Positions 24,791 to 34,466 of a stretch of DNA of 64,000 nt are shown piece after piece. How positions within the stretch are numbered: the first letter of the stretch is position 1; every line of letters begins with the position of its first letter. The position numbers and the translations under genes were made by a program. The notes below the pieces were generated by a model. The model did no database searches and was not told the origin of the DNA. It saw only the letters and a program-made list of their open reading frames with translations. The stretch spans positions 124,001 to 188,000 of the forward strand of contig JAPLFQ010000010.1 in NCBI GenBank assembly GCA_026390595.1, given 5' to 3'. The stretch comes from Ignavibacteriales bacterium (GTDB taxonomy: Bacteria > Bacteroidota > Ignavibacteria > UBA10030).

Positions 24791-25600
24791 GTGAAATACG
24801 ACCCCATCAAAAAAGTTCTCGGCGACATCGTTCGCGAAAACGTCCTTCTCCGCAAGCTGTTCTACACAATGCTCGGGTTGATGTTCCTGCGCGAATGGCA
24901 TGTAAAACGGGAACTTCGCAAGCTTCTCGGCCGCGACAAAGCCCCGAAACAGATCTATGATGCAGGGTGCGGATTCGGACAGTATTCCTACTACTGTGCG
25001 ACAAATTTTCCCGGCGCATCGATCTATGCCGTGGATGTCAAGTCGGAGCAAATCGAAGATTGCACACGGTTCTTCCGGAACGCAGGCCTGACAAACGCGT
25101 CGTTCGCTGTCGAGGACCTGACGCAGATACAGCACGAGAACCGGTTCGACTTCGCGGTCTCGGTGGACGTGATGGAGCATATACCGGACGATGTCGGTGT
25201 ATTTCGCAATCTCCACCGAAGTCTTCGCCCGGGGGGCAGACTCCTCGTCAACACGCCGTCGGATCTTGGCGGATCGGACGCGCACGGTCCCGAGGATGAA
25301 AGCTTCATCGAGGAACACGCCCGGAACGGTTACGGCGTCGAGGAAATCAGAACCAAGCTGACATCCGTTGGCTTCACGGTTGACAAGATTCAGTTCGCCT
25401 ACGGCCCGTGGGGTTCAATCGCATGGCGACTGGGCATCAAATATCCGATGCTTCTGCTCAATGTGAGCAAGGCCTTCTTCATTCTCCTCCCCTTCTACTA
25501 CATTCTCACCCTTCCATTTACACTCCTTCTTATGTATCTTGACTACGCTGGCACCAACAAGACAGGCACAGGACTCATTGTTGTAGCCACGAAGAAATAG
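24791..25600 (+). CDS. Class I SAM-dependent methyltransferase
   Basis: A 269-residue methyltransferase. Motif I is IYDAGCGFGQYSYYCATNF, the acidic residue after strand 2 is in IYAVDVKSEQIEDC, motif II is DFAVSVDVMEHI, and motif III is LRPGGRLLVNTPS. The C-terminal 60 residues are strongly hydrophobic (VSKAFFILLPFYYILTLPFTLLLMYL), suggesting membrane association. The start codon is GTG. It resumes the polysaccharide locus after the transposase insertion. The target may be a lipid-linked glycan. Confidence 0.83.
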   Translation: MKYDPIKKVLGDIVRENVLLRKLFYTMLGLMFLREWHVKRELRKLLGRDKAPKQIYDAGCGFGQYSYYCATNFPGASIYAVDVKSEQIEDCTRFFRNAGLTNASFAVEDLTQIQHENRFDFAVSVDVMEHIPDDVGVFRNLHRSLRPGGRLLVNTPSDLGGSDAHGPEDESFIEEHARNGYGVEEIRTKLTSVGFTVDKIQFAYGPWGSIAWRLGIKYPMLLLNVSKAFFILLPFYYILTLPFTLLLMYLDYAGTNKTGTGLIVVATKK

Positions 25601-25614
25601 GAGCCTTTCAAGAA

Positions 25615-25695
25615 GTCTCACGCAAAGGCGCAAAGATCGCAAAGTCGATTGTGAGAATTCGTGCGTAAGTATTTTGTTCCTTTGCTGCTTGGCGC
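25615..25695. repeat. Hairpin repeat, GCGCAAAG family, copy 2
   Basis: The left arm TCTCACGCAAAGGCGCAAAGATCGCAAAG pairs partly with the right arm CCTTTGCTGCTTGGCGCC. It uses the same core word as 11961-12050. It lies between a methyltransferase and a glycosyltransferase gene; the rest of the gap to 25804 shows nothing further. Confidence 0.6.
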
Positions 25696-25804
25696 CCATC
25701 TGCCTCCGTGTATTCCTTAAAGTGGGCAGGTCTCTACGTGATTTCCTGCTATCACGCTAAAGAGGCTGAATCCAGCATTCCATCGTCTAAACAAGCATTA
25801 CGCT

Positions 25805-27124
25805 GTGAAAAAAGTCCTTATCGTCTCATACTACTTTCCACCTTCCGGCGGACCCGGAGTTCAGCGCGTGCTGAAATTCGTCAAGTACCTTCCGGAGTTC
25901 GGCTGGCAGCCGGTCGTGCTGACGGTGCAGGATGGCGACTATCCCGCACGCGACGAGTCGCTCCTCGCGGAGATCCCGGACCACGCGATCGTCTACAGGA
26001 CAAAAATCTTCGAGCCGTACCGCCTCTACCGCAAGCTCACCGGAAAACCTGCAAACGCGGCGGTTGATGTGGAGAACATTCCGCAGGGGGGGAAACAGGG
26101 GAGGTCCGCAATGGAATCCCTTGCTGAATTCATCCGCTCCACCTTCTTCATCCCCGACGCTCGCATTGGATGGTACCCGTACGCTGTTCCGCAGGGGCTC
26201 AGGATCATCAAAGAACATAACATCGAAGCCATCTACTCCTCTTCGCCGCCTTACACCACTTCAGTCATTGCGCGAAAACTTCATCTGGCAACAAAAATTC
26301 CATGGGTAGCTGGATTTCGCGATCCGTGGACCGGCTTCCTCTCCACGCCCGATCGGTGGTCCATACCTCGCGCAATCGATGAACGCCTCGAGCGTGCCGT
26401 CTTCAACGACGCGAATGCCGTCGAGGCAGCGTGGCGCGGCATTTTGAAGGACCTGATCGGAAAAGTGCCGGATATCGATCAGAAGAAGCTCGTGTACCAC
26501 CCGAACGGATTCGACAGCGAGGACTATCCCGCGCTGAAGAAACAGAAGAACAAGCGGTTCACGGTCACCTACACCGGCTCGATGTACGGCAAACGGAACC
26601 CGAAGACTTTTCTGCATGCAATTGAAGGATTGGTAAGCGAGGGGAAGGTCGATCCGAAGAAGATTCGCCTCAAGTTTATCGGCCGGTTCGGTTCAGAAGT
26701 GCACGAGATGCTGCTGAACTCGCCCGTCCACGATTCAATCGAAATAATCTCGTACCTCCCGCACAGCGAGAGCGTTGAGGCTTTGCTCCGTTCCGATGCG
26801 CTGCTTTTGATTGTCGATGAAGCGGCGGGAAGCGACGAGATTGTTCCGGGAAAAGTCTTCGAGTATATCGGCGCGCAGCGCCCCATCATCGCGCTGGCTC
26901 CGGAAGGCGCGATCGCTGGCCTGATGCGCGAAACACACTCGGGGTTCGTGGCTCCGAATCAGGACATTCCGGCGATTCAGGCCGCATTCATTGAATGTTA
27001 TGACAATTTTCTCTATCATAAGTCGAATTTTGAACAGGATCGGGAGGCCGTGAAACGATACGATCGGAGAGAAATCACCCGCCAGTTAGCGGCGCTTCTC
27101 GATACTCTCAGCCCCCGGCATTAA
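25805..27124 (+). CDS. GT4-like glycosyltransferase
   Basis: A 439-residue GT-B glycosyltransferase. The N-terminal VLIVSYYFPPSGGPGVQRVLKFVKYLPEFGW is typical of the FPPxGGxGVQR group, the C-terminal domain begins at FTVTYTGSMYGKRNPKTFL, and the donor site is AGSDEIVPGKVFEYIGAQRPIIAL. About 50 residues longer than the other GT4 proteins here because of a central insert near residues 90-110. The start codon is GTG. It is 18 nt upstream of the YfhO gene. Confidence 0.87.
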   Translation: MKKVLIVSYYFPPSGGPGVQRVLKFVKYLPEFGWQPVVLTVQDGDYPARDESLLAEIPDHAIVYRTKIFEPYRLYRKLTGKPANAAVDVENIPQGGKQGRSAMESLAEFIRSTFFIPDARIGWYPYAVPQGLRIIKEHNIEAIYSSSPPYTTSVIARKLHLATKIPWVAGFRDPWTGFLSTPDRWSIPRAIDERLERAVFNDANAVEAAWRGILKDLIGKVPDIDQKKLVYHPNGFDSEDYPALKKQKNKRFTVTYTGSMYGKRNPKTFLHAIEGLVSEGKVDPKKIRLKFIGRFGSEVHEMLLNSPVHDSIEIISYLPHSESVEALLRSDALLLIVDEAAGSDEIVPGKVFEYIGAQRPIIALAPEGAIAGLMRETHSGFVAPNQDIPAIQAAFIECYDNFLYHKSNFEQDREAVKRYDRREITRQLAALLDTLSPRH

Positions 27125-27142
27125 CCCCACCCTTATCATCCC

Positions 27143-29761
27143 ATGAGCAAAACACATAAAGAACGGACCGGTGGTCGACAGACTGCCGGCGAAACGCCCC
27201 TGATTCCAGAGCGCTACCAGCACTTCGCAGCCATCGCGCTCCTCTTTCTCAGCCTCGTCATTTTCTTCAACCAGCTGATTTTCAGCGGGAAAATGTTCAC
27301 CGAGGCCGATATCCTGGCGAGCCGGAGCTTCGACACGTTTCTGTCAGACGCCAAGCATCAGGGGATCTTCCCGCTCTGGAACCCTTACATCTTCTGCGGC
27401 ATGCCTTCCTACGGAAGTCTTACCGTTGGGGGCGACCGGTTCTTCGACCTCTCGGCTCAGATTCTGTCGAATGCCTCAACAGCGTTCAGCTATGTCATCC
27501 TGAATCCTTCCGAGGGATGGGTGTTGTTCTTCTACTTCGTCTTTGCCTCGGGCATCTATCTCTTCACCTATCAGAAGGTGAAACATAAGTTTCCGGCATT
27601 CATTGCCGCTTTTTCTGCCACATTCTCTATGTACATCATCATCTGGGTGATGAGCGGACACAATACGAAGATCGCCGTCATGGCTTTCTTCCCCTACATT
27701 TTCTATGCAGTCGAGCGGCTGCGCGAGAAATTCAGCTGGCTGCTCGCTCTCCTTCTTGTGGTCTTGCTGCACTTCACCTATATGCCGAGCCATATCCAGA
27801 TGATTTTCTACATCTACCTTACGCTCGGCATCTACTTCCTGTTTTTCCTTATCCGATCTCTTCTCAAGAGGAAAGACCTGGAGAGCGCGGCAGGCGAGTC
27901 ACAGGCCTGGAAAGGCCTCGTGCGGGCAGGCGTCGTTCTCACTCTCGCAAGCGCCCTGGCGTTCGCGATGGACTCCGACAAGTACCTCTCCGTTCTCGAA
28001 TACAATCCTTATTCCATGAGGGGTTCCAACGCCATCGTCTCAGCGCCCCAACCCGGCGATACCAAAACGATTAAGGGAGGTCTCGACTACGATTACGCCA
28101 CAAGCTGGTCCTTCTCCCCCGGCGAAATGATGACGTGGCTCGTCCCTTCGTGGTATGGGTTCGGACAGGTAGACTACAAAGGCTTCTTCTCGAACAACCA
28201 GGACGTGTCGGCCAATTTTTACTGGGGACCGCAGCCGTTCACCCACGCACCTCAATACATGGGCGTCATCGTCCTGATTCTTGCGGTGATAGGTTTTGTG
28301 AAGAACAGGAAAGATCCCTTTGTTCAATTCGTGGGGATCATGATCGTTTTCTCTCTCCTGATCGCGTTCGGCAGAGAGTTCCCATTACTGTACGATCTGA
28401 TGTACCGATACTTCCCGGCATTCAACAAGTTCCGAATTCCGTCGATGATCCTCGTCATGATCCAGGTTTTTGTTCCAATTCTGGCTGCGTATGGGATCAC
28501 TTCTATTATGCGCGAGCGAGATGATCTTCGCGGTGCCGATATTGAAAAACGGAAGAAGTCGATCCTTGTCGCTGGTGGAGTCGTCGTCGGGGTCTTCGTC
28601 CTGCTCTCGCTGACCTTCGAAAGCCTGCTTCCGCGTCAGGCGCTGCAGAATATTCTCGCCCCCATTGCCCAACAGAGTTTGCCGCGGGACCGGGTGGTCG
28701 AGCAATTCATGCGCCAGATTCCCGCTCAATACATGACAGAAGCCTCCTCGACGCTCACCAAAATGGCCACGGGCGACATGTACGTCGCATTGGTCCTCCT
28801 CATCGTGACATTCGGAGCGCTGTACTACTTCGTCCAAAACCAGATGAAGTACACGACCTTCATCGTCGTCCTGACACTCGTGATCGGCTTCGATCTGTGG
28901 CGAGTGGACGTCAAGCCAATGAATCCCCACGACAAATCCGTGCGACAGCAGGCCTTTGCTACTCCTGAATACATCAAATACCTGCAACGCGATACGACGC
29001 TGTTCCGCGTCCTGGAATTCCAGAACGGCCGCCCCCCGTACAACAACATGCTCGCATACTGGCGCATTCAAAGCGCGTACGGATATCAGGGAGCGAAGAT
29101 GCGCGCGTATCAGGACATGGACGATGTCATCGGAATGGGGAATCCCTTGTTGTGGGGGCTGATGAACGTGAAGTACATCATCTCGAACACACCGGATTCG
29201 AGCGGTGCAATCGGCCTCGTCTATAGCGGCCGCGACATGAAGGTATACGGCAACCGTTTCCAACTCCCGCGTGCTTTCTTTGTCAACAAGTATGAAGTTG
29301 CTGACGGCCTGACGATCCTCAACAAGATCAAGGATATGACTTTCAATCCCCGCGAGGTCATGTACTTCATGGAAGACCCGAAGGTATCCGTGGAGCCGGT
29401 CAATGCGGCTGCAAGCGTGGACATTGTGCGTTATGGCATTCAGGACCTCGAGTTGAGAACAACAACCGGGGGCAACAACCTCCTCTTCCTGAGCGAAACG
29501 TATTTCCCTGTGGGCTGGAAGGCCCTGCTCGACGGCAAGGAAATACCGATCTACCGGGCGAACTATTTGTTCAGAGCGGTGGTCGTGCCGGCCGGGCAGC
29601 ACAAACTCGAAATGAAATTTGAACCGAAGGGATTTTACCTGGGCAAGAACCTGAGTCTCGCCGCAAACATTCTTGTGCTGGGTGGGCTGGGGTTTTTCGG
29701 CTTCGATTATTGGCGTAAGAAACGAACACCAAAACAGGCCGATGAACAGGCCAAGGCGTAA
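27143..29761 (+). CDS. YfhO-family polytopic membrane protein
   Basis: An 872-residue integral membrane protein. It has about 12 hydrophobic segments in its first two thirds, an extracytoplasmic segment after the first helix with FTEADILASRSFDTFLSDAKHQGIFPLWNPYIFCGMPSYG, and a C-terminal soluble part ending in a last hydrophobic segment and a basic tail. It matches the YfhO family, GT-C-like proteins linked in Bacillus to glycosylation of lipoteichoic acid. Here it may transfer a lipid-linked sugar or, less likely, act as a polymerase. It lies between a GT4 and an asparagine synthetase gene. Confidence 0.82.
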   Translation: MSKTHKERTGGRQTAGETPLIPERYQHFAAIALLFLSLVIFFNQLIFSGKMFTEADILASRSFDTFLSDAKHQGIFPLWNPYIFCGMPSYGSLTVGGDRFFDLSAQILSNASTAFSYVILNPSEGWVLFFYFVFASGIYLFTYQKVKHKFPAFIAAFSATFSMYIIIWVMSGHNTKIAVMAFFPYIFYAVERLREKFSWLLALLLVVLLHFTYMPSHIQMIFYIYLTLGIYFLFFLIRSLLKRKDLESAAGESQAWKGLVRAGVVLTLASALAFAMDSDKYLSVLEYNPYSMRGSNAIVSAPQPGDTKTIKGGLDYDYATSWSFSPGEMMTWLVPSWYGFGQVDYKGFFSNNQDVSANFYWGPQPFTHAPQYMGVIVLILAVIGFVKNRKDPFVQFVGIMIVFSLLIAFGREFPLLYDLMYRYFPAFNKFRIPSMILVMIQVFVPILAAYGITSIMRERDDLRGADIEKRKKSILVAGGVVVGVFVLLSLTFESLLPRQALQNILAPIAQQSLPRDRVVEQFMRQIPAQYMTEASSTLTKMATGDMYVALVLLIVTFGALYYFVQNQMKYTTFIVVLTLVIGFDLWRVDVKPMNPHDKSVRQQAFATPEYIKYLQRDTTLFRVLEFQNGRPPYNNMLAYWRIQSAYGYQGAKMRAYQDMDDVIGMGNPLLWGLMNVKYIISNTPDSSGAIGLVYSGRDMKVYGNRFQLPRAFFVNKYEVADGLTILNKIKDMTFNPREVMYFMEDPKVSVEPVNAAASVDIVRYGIQDLELRTTTGGNNLLFLSETYFPVGWKALLDGKEIPIYRANYLFRAVVVPAGQHKLEMKFEPKGFYLGKNLSLAANILVLGGLGFFGFDYWRKKRTPKQADEQAKA

Positions 29762-29788
29762 CCATCCGGCCATGCGCGGGGCGTAGCA

Positions 29789-31771
29789 ATGTGCGGCATT
29801 TGCGGCATCTATAAGTACGGCAACCCGAACCATGCGTTCGACGAGGCGCTCCTCGTCAGGATGAGCGACGTCATCAAGCATCGCGGTCCTGATGATGCGG
29901 GTACGTTTCTTTCTTCCGATCATCGCGTGGGGTTCGGTTTTCGACGCCTTTCCATCGTCGATCTCTCACCTGCCGGCCACCAGCCGATGTTCACGCCGGA
30001 CAAGTCGGTCGCCATCGTCTTCAACGGCGAGATCTACAATCATCTTGTCATTCGCAAAGAACTCGAGGCGAAGGGATACAAGTACCGTTCGCGCTCTGAT
30101 ACCGAAACGATCCTCTACGCGTATCAGGAGTACGGACTGAACTTTGTCCACAAGCTGCTTGGGATGTTCGCTCTTGCATTGTGGGACGAGAAGAGACGCA
30201 TTCTCGTTCTCGCGCGTGACCGCATCGGCATCAAGCCGCTCTACTACACCGTTGCCGACGGACAGTTGATCTTCGGTTCGGAGATCAAGGCCATTCTGCA
30301 GCATCCCTCCGTCTCACGTGAGATTGATCCGCAGGCGATGGATGCGTACCTGACCTTTCTCATCAGTCCCGCGCCGCTTACGATGTTCAAAAACATTCGT
30401 AAGCTCGAACCGGGACATTTCCTGGTCATCGGTCAGGACGGAATCCAGAGAGACGAACAGTACTGGGACCCGGTTCCGTCCGGCGAGCAGCCGTCGATCG
30501 ACATCGACGGGACGCCGATTCCCCACTCTACGCTCGTCGAAAACGCAGCGGGAATGACCGAGGAATCGTGTATCAGCACGATCCGCACGCTCCTCAAGCA
30601 GTCTGTAAAAGACCGGATGATGAGCGACGTCCCTTTCGGTGTTTTCCTGAGCGGCGGCATCGATTCGAGCACGAACGTTGCGCTGATGGCCGAATTGATG
30701 GACCGGCCGGTCGATACGTTTTCCGTCGGCGTCCGGGACCTTGAGAAGTACAACGAACTTGGCTACGCACGCCAGATTGCGAGCCAGTTCAAGACGAACC
30801 ATCATGAAGTGATGATCGATCAGAGGATGGCCTTCGACTTTTTGCCGAAGCTCATCTACCACCAGGATGAACCTCTTGCTGATCCAGTCTGTATTCCGCT
30901 GTACTTCGTCTCAAAGCTCGCTCGTGACAACGGGACGATTGTCGTTCAGGTCGGCGAAGGGAGCGACGAGCAATTTGCCGGTTATCAGTCGATGCTGCGC
31001 GAGCTGCGGTTCTACAACACAGCATGGAAGGCATACAAGGCACTCCCCGGCTTCGCGCAATCGTCCATCTACGGAGCGGCAGCGCTGTTTCTGAAAAGAA
31101 AACAGGAATATCTCGCGCTCGATTACATCCGGAAGGGTTTGAAGGGAGAAGAACTGTTCTGGGGGGGCGCGATCAATTTCACAGAAACACACAAGCGTCT
31201 TCTGCTCGACGGCGGACGAAAAACCGATCCGCAGTTCGTGCACGCGCTGGCGAAGGGCTGGCATGACGAGCTTCTCCGGAAGGATCCCGGGGCAGACTAT
31301 TTGAAGCGAATGATCTACCTCGAGTTCAAGAACCGCCTGCCCGAGCTTCTTCTGATGCGGGTGGACAAGGTGTCGATGGCTGCATCTATCGAAGCCCGCG
31401 TTCCATTTCTTGATCATCGGCTGGTGGAATATTCCATGACGATCCCCCAGGAATTCAAGATCAAGGGGGGAGAGCCGAAGTACATTCTGAAGAAAGCTGT
31501 GGAAGGGATTATTCCGGACAACATCATTTACCGGAAAAAGCAGGGTTTCGCCGCACCGGTCAACGAATGGCTGCGAAATGAATGGTCGGGCTACGCGGAG
31601 AATGCGATCCGGGAATCGGCGCTCGTGAAGCAGGGGATTCTGCAGTACGGCTTCATCAAATCGATGATCGAGAGCCATCGCGCCCGGAAAATCGATGCCG
31701 GGCAGAACATCTGGAATCTCCTGAACCTTGTTCTCTGGCATAAGTACTGGATTGAGGGAAAAGAGCTTTAA
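29789..31771 (+). CDS. asnB: Asparagine synthase (glutamine-hydrolysing)-like amidotransferase 1
   Basis: A 660-residue two-domain enzyme. The N-terminal class II glutaminase starts MCGICGIYKYG, so Cys2 is the nucleophile after Met removal; RLSIVDLSPAGHQPM and FNGEIYNH follow. The synthetase domain has the PP-loop FLSGGIDSSTNVALM and the late segment DKVSMAASIEARVPFLDHRLVEYSM. The family makes asparagine from aspartate, glutamine and ATP, but paralogues in polysaccharide loci amidate sugar carboxylates. With uronic-acid-type genes nearby, glycan amidation is a reasonable inference. A second paralogue is at 41097-43079. Confidence 0.92.
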   Translation: MCGICGIYKYGNPNHAFDEALLVRMSDVIKHRGPDDAGTFLSSDHRVGFGFRRLSIVDLSPAGHQPMFTPDKSVAIVFNGEIYNHLVIRKELEAKGYKYRSRSDTETILYAYQEYGLNFVHKLLGMFALALWDEKRRILVLARDRIGIKPLYYTVADGQLIFGSEIKAILQHPSVSREIDPQAMDAYLTFLISPAPLTMFKNIRKLEPGHFLVIGQDGIQRDEQYWDPVPSGEQPSIDIDGTPIPHSTLVENAAGMTEESCISTIRTLLKQSVKDRMMSDVPFGVFLSGGIDSSTNVALMAELMDRPVDTFSVGVRDLEKYNELGYARQIASQFKTNHHEVMIDQRMAFDFLPKLIYHQDEPLADPVCIPLYFVSKLARDNGTIVVQVGEGSDEQFAGYQSMLRELRFYNTAWKAYKALPGFAQSSIYGAAALFLKRKQEYLALDYIRKGLKGEELFWGGAINFTETHKRLLLDGGRKTDPQFVHALAKGWHDELLRKDPGADYLKRMIYLEFKNRLPELLLMRVDKVSMAASIEARVPFLDHRLVEYSMTIPQEFKIKGGEPKYILKKAVEGIIPDNIIYRKKQGFAAPVNEWLRNEWSGYAENAIRESALVKQGILQYGFIKSMIESHRARKIDAGQNIWNLLNLVLWHKYWIEGKEL

Positions 31772-31796
31772 GTGGGGAAGAATTTGCCACGGATGA

Positions 31797-31897
31797 CACG
31801 GAATTGAACGGATTTTCTCGGGTTTTTGAAAGTTAAGGAAGACTTTTTCTCCAATTCATTTTGCCTTTATCCGTGTTTCTTCCGTGTAAATCCGTGG
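31797..31897. repeat. Long hairpin repeat, CACGGAT family
   Basis: A 101-bp imperfect palindrome with left arm CCACGGATGACACGGAATTG and right arm TCTTCCGTGTAAATCCGTGG, whose reverse complement is CCACGGATTTACACGGAAGA. It lies between the first asnB gene and a methyltransferase gene. Same design as the CACAGATG and CACGAAG copies. Confidence 0.8.
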
Positions 31898-31919
31898 TTA
31901 ATTTCTAGAATCGACCCAA

Positions 31920-32735
31920 ATGAAGATGACAGACACAAACGACGAAACCCTGAAGCAGCAGGTACGCGAGTACTGGGACGCTCATCCATGCGGCACGCAG
32001 TTCACGCACCTCGAATGGGGCTCGAAGCAGTTCTTCGACGAGGTCGAGAGGTTCCGGTATGATTCGCAGCCATTCATGCGGGAGTTGGTGGAATTCGACA
32101 ATTTTCGCGGCAAGCGGCTGCTGGAAATCGGATGTGGACTCGGCACGGATCTGCTCCAATTCGCACGCGGCGGCGCCATCACTTCCGGAGTCGATCTCAC
32201 GCCGGCGAGCATTGAGCTCGTGAAGAAGCGATTCGCCCTGGAAGGAATTTCGGTGGACGCACAGGTTGCGGATGCGGAGAATCTTCCCTTTCCGGATGCA
32301 TCATTTGATGTCGTATATTCCTTCGGAGTTCTTCACCATACTCCAAACACACAGAAATCGATCGACGAAGTGCACCGCGTTCTCAAACCCGGCGGGCGCA
32401 TTGTCATCATGTTGTATCACAAGAATTCCGTTCACGTGTTTCTCGGTGCACCTATCTATTCGATGCTGCACAAACTGCGCGCAGGTGCGGGTTCGCTGGT
32501 CGAGGACTGGGTCCGCGTGTATGACGGTGCTGAGAATCCACTGGGAAAAGCGTATTCGGAAGCAGAACTCCGAACCATGTTCACGCGGTTCAAGGATCTC
32601 CGTTTCGCTGCCTGTGACCCGATCCGTCGCAAGTACGGCGCTGCGGTCAACTGGCTCAATCAGAAATTCCTCAGCCGCCGGTGGGGGTTTTGGATGGTGA
32701 TAAAAGGAAGAAAAGCGGAAGATGTGAGACGGTAG
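31920..32735 (+). CDS. Class I SAM-dependent methyltransferase
   Basis: A 271-residue methyltransferase with an N-terminal part typical of UbiE/SmtA-like sugar methyltransferases (QVREYWDAHPCGTQFTHLEWGSKQFF). Motif I is LLEIGCGLGTDLLQFARGG, followed by SGVDLTPASIELVKKRF, AENLPFPDASFDVVYSFGVLHH and LKPGGRIVIMLYHKNS. The ATG at 31920 gives MKMTDTNDE; an inner ATG at 31926 is possible. It follows a hairpin repeat, so it may begin a new transcript. The substrate is unknown. Confidence 0.86.
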   Translation: MKMTDTNDETLKQQVREYWDAHPCGTQFTHLEWGSKQFFDEVERFRYDSQPFMRELVEFDNFRGKRLLEIGCGLGTDLLQFARGGAITSGVDLTPASIELVKKRFALEGISVDAQVADAENLPFPDASFDVVYSFGVLHHTPNTQKSIDEVHRVLKPGGRIVIMLYHKNSVHVFLGAPIYSMLHKLRAGAGSLVEDWVRVYDGAENPLGKAYSEAELRTMFTRFKDLRFAACDPIRRKYGAAVNWLNQKFLSRRWGFWMVIKGRKAEDVRR

Positions 32736-32737
32736 AC

Positions 32738-32818
32738 GTGAGAAGGAAGACGTGAAACGCGGAACTTTGAACTTGAAACTTCAAACTGGAAACTCGAAAC
32801 TCAAAATTGAAAACTACG
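32738..32818. repeat. Degenerate tandem repeat of GAAACT-type words
   Basis: A run of AGACGTGAGAAGG/AGACGTGAAACG units followed by ACTTTGAACTTGAAACTTC, AAACTGGAAACTCG, AAACTCAAAATTGAAAACT, with spacing of about 9-10 nt. It lies directly upstream of the Gfo/Idh/MocA gene and has no Shine-Dalgarno-like core. A similar string is at 41030-41096. Confidence 0.55.
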
Positions 32819-32828
32819 AAGGCTTCTT

Positions 32829-33851
32829 GTGAGTGACATTCAATTCGCGATCGTCGGCTGCGGACGGATTGCTCAACGCCACGCGGAACATATCAACAAG
32901 ATGGCTCACCTGGCCGCCGTGTGTGACGTCAAGCGGCAGCGCGCAGATGAACTCGCAGCAAAGTATCAATGCCGGGCATATGGAAACATCGAGGATCTGC
33001 TCGCGGCTGAACCTGGCGTCAACGTCGTTTCCATCTGCACACCGAACGGGCTTCATGCCGAGCACACAATCAAGGTCTTGCGGGCCGGGAAGCACGCCCT
33101 CTGTGAGAAACCGATGGCTTTGCGCTCAGCCGATTGCCGAAGGATGATCGAGGAAGAAAAGCGCTCGGGCAGAAAGCTCTTTGTCGTGAAACAAAACCGG
33201 TTTAATCCTCCGATTGCCGCGCTGAAAAAAGCAGTCGACGAGGGACGGCTCGGACGCATCGTCAATGTTCAACTCAACTGTTTCTGGAACCGGACAGATG
33301 CATACTACAAGGAATCCGACTGGAAGGGCTCGCTCGATCTCGACGGCGGCACCTTGTATACGCAGTTCAGCCATTTTGTCGATCTCCTGATCTGGATGGT
33401 TGGTGACATTGGACCTCTCCACGTACTGACGGGGAATTTCTTTCATCAATCAACGATCGACTTTGAAGATACCGGCGTTGTTGCGTTGGAGTTCACCAAT
33501 GGAGCGCTCGGTACAATCAATTACACCGTGAACAGCTACAAAAAGAACATGGAAGGCTCGATCACCCTGTTTGGCGACAAGGGAACAGTAAAAATTGGCG
33601 GCCAATACCTCAACGCGCTCGAATATCAGTGCATCGAGGGATACGAGATCACCAACGTGGAGCATTCAGCTCCGGCCAACGACTACGGTTTCTATCAGGG
33701 GTCGATGTCGAATCACGACAAGGTCTACCAGAACGTGCTCGACGTTCTTACAAACAATCACGAGGTCGCAACCGGTGGTCTCGAGGGGTTGAAAACTGTC
33801 GAAGTGATCGAGAGAATCTACGCGCAAGCGAATATCGGCCCGAAGGCGTAA
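32829..33851 (+). CDS. Gfo/Idh/MocA oxidoreductase, WbpB/WlbA-like
   Basis: A 340-residue NAD(P)-dependent dehydrogenase. The N-terminal Rossmann fold FAIVGCGRIAQRHAEHI and the family motif ALCEKPMALRS identify Gfo/Idh/MocA. KQNRFNPPIAAL and the following WKGSLDLDGGTLYTQFSHFVDLLIWMVG are like WbpB/WlbA, which oxidise UDP-GlcNAcA at C3 during UDP-2,3-diacetamido-2,3-dideoxy-uronate synthesis. The next two genes fit the following steps (an acetyltransferase and a DegT aminotransferase), with 3 nt and -4 nt spacing. The GTG start at 32829 is forced by the family N-terminus. WbpA (UDP-GlcNAc 6-dehydrogenase) is not in the window. Confidence 0.88.
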   Translation: MSDIQFAIVGCGRIAQRHAEHINKMAHLAAVCDVKRQRADELAAKYQCRAYGNIEDLLAAEPGVNVVSICTPNGLHAEHTIKVLRAGKHALCEKPMALRSADCRRMIEEEKRSGRKLFVVKQNRFNPPIAALKKAVDEGRLGRIVNVQLNCFWNRTDAYYKESDWKGSLDLDGGTLYTQFSHFVDLLIWMVGDIGPLHVLTGNFFHQSTIDFEDTGVVALEFTNGALGTINYTVNSYKKNMEGSITLFGDKGTVKIGGQYLNALEYQCIEGYEITNVEHSAPANDYGFYQGSMSNHDKVYQNVLDVLTNNHEVATGGLEGLKTVEVIERIYAQANIGPKA

Positions 33852-33854
33852 ACT

Positions 33855-34466
33855 ATGGACCACAAAATCTACCCTAATGTTCAAATCGGCAAGGACGCGG
33901 TGATCGGGGAATATGTCATCATCGGCGTTCCTCCCCGCGGCAAGAAGCCCGGTGAGCTCCCGACCATCATCGGCGATGGGGCGGTTCTTCGCTCTCATAC
34001 GGTGATTTACGCCGGCAACATTATCGGGAAAAACTTCCAGACGGGGCACCACGTTTTGGTGCGCGAAGAAAACCAGTTCGGTGACAACGTCAGTATCGGG
34101 ACCTCATCCGTGGTCGAGCACCATGTGCGGATGGGGAATAACGTGCGCATCCATTCCCAGGCATTTGTGCCTGAAATGTCGATTCTTGAGGACGGCGCGT
34201 GGATCGGACCACATGTAGTCATCACCAACGCCGCGTATCCGCTTTCCCAGAATGTCAAGAATGAGCTCAAAGGTGCAGTGGTAAAAAAGAATGCAAAGGT
34301 CGGCGCCAACGCGACCCTGCTGCCCGGAGTGACGATTGGCGAGAACGCGCTTGTCGGTGCCGGTGCGGTCGTGACAAAAGATGTCCCTGCGAACAAAGTT
34401 GTGGCGGGAAACCCGGCGAAGGTCATCAACGACGTGTCCAACCTTCCGTACGGAGAGCGTCAATGA
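33855..34466 (+). CDS. Left-handed beta-helix acyltransferase, WbpD-like
   Basis: A 203-residue hexapeptide-repeat acyltransferase. It has continuous [LIV]-G-x4 repeats (for example VQIGKDAVIGEYVIIG, GNNVRIHSQAFV, AKVGANATLLPGVTIGENALVGAGAVVTKDV) and the usual terminal VVAGNPAKVI. The histidine in VVEHHVRMG is a candidate catalytic base. In the Wbp pathway this enzyme acetylates the 3-amino group of UDP-GlcNAc(3NH2)A. It starts 3 nt after the WbpB-like gene and its stop overlaps the start of the aminotransferase gene, an operon layout. Confidence 0.87.
   Translation: MDHKIYPNVQIGKDAVIGEYVIIGVPPRGKKPGELPTIIGDGAVLRSHTVIYAGNIIGKNFQTGHHVLVREENQFGDNVSIGTSSVVEHHVRMGNNVRIHSQAFVPEMSILEDGAWIGPHVVITNAAYPLSQNVKNELKGAVVKKNAKVGANATLLPGVTIGENALVGAGAVVTKDVPANKVVAGNPAKVINDVSNLPYGERQ

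Noticed and set aside
28385-29923. 512-codon minus-strand frame under the YfhO gene
   Set aside because: Antisense to a well-supported membrane protein. The translation is rich in H, R, D and V without domains, a typical shadow in a GC-rich gene.
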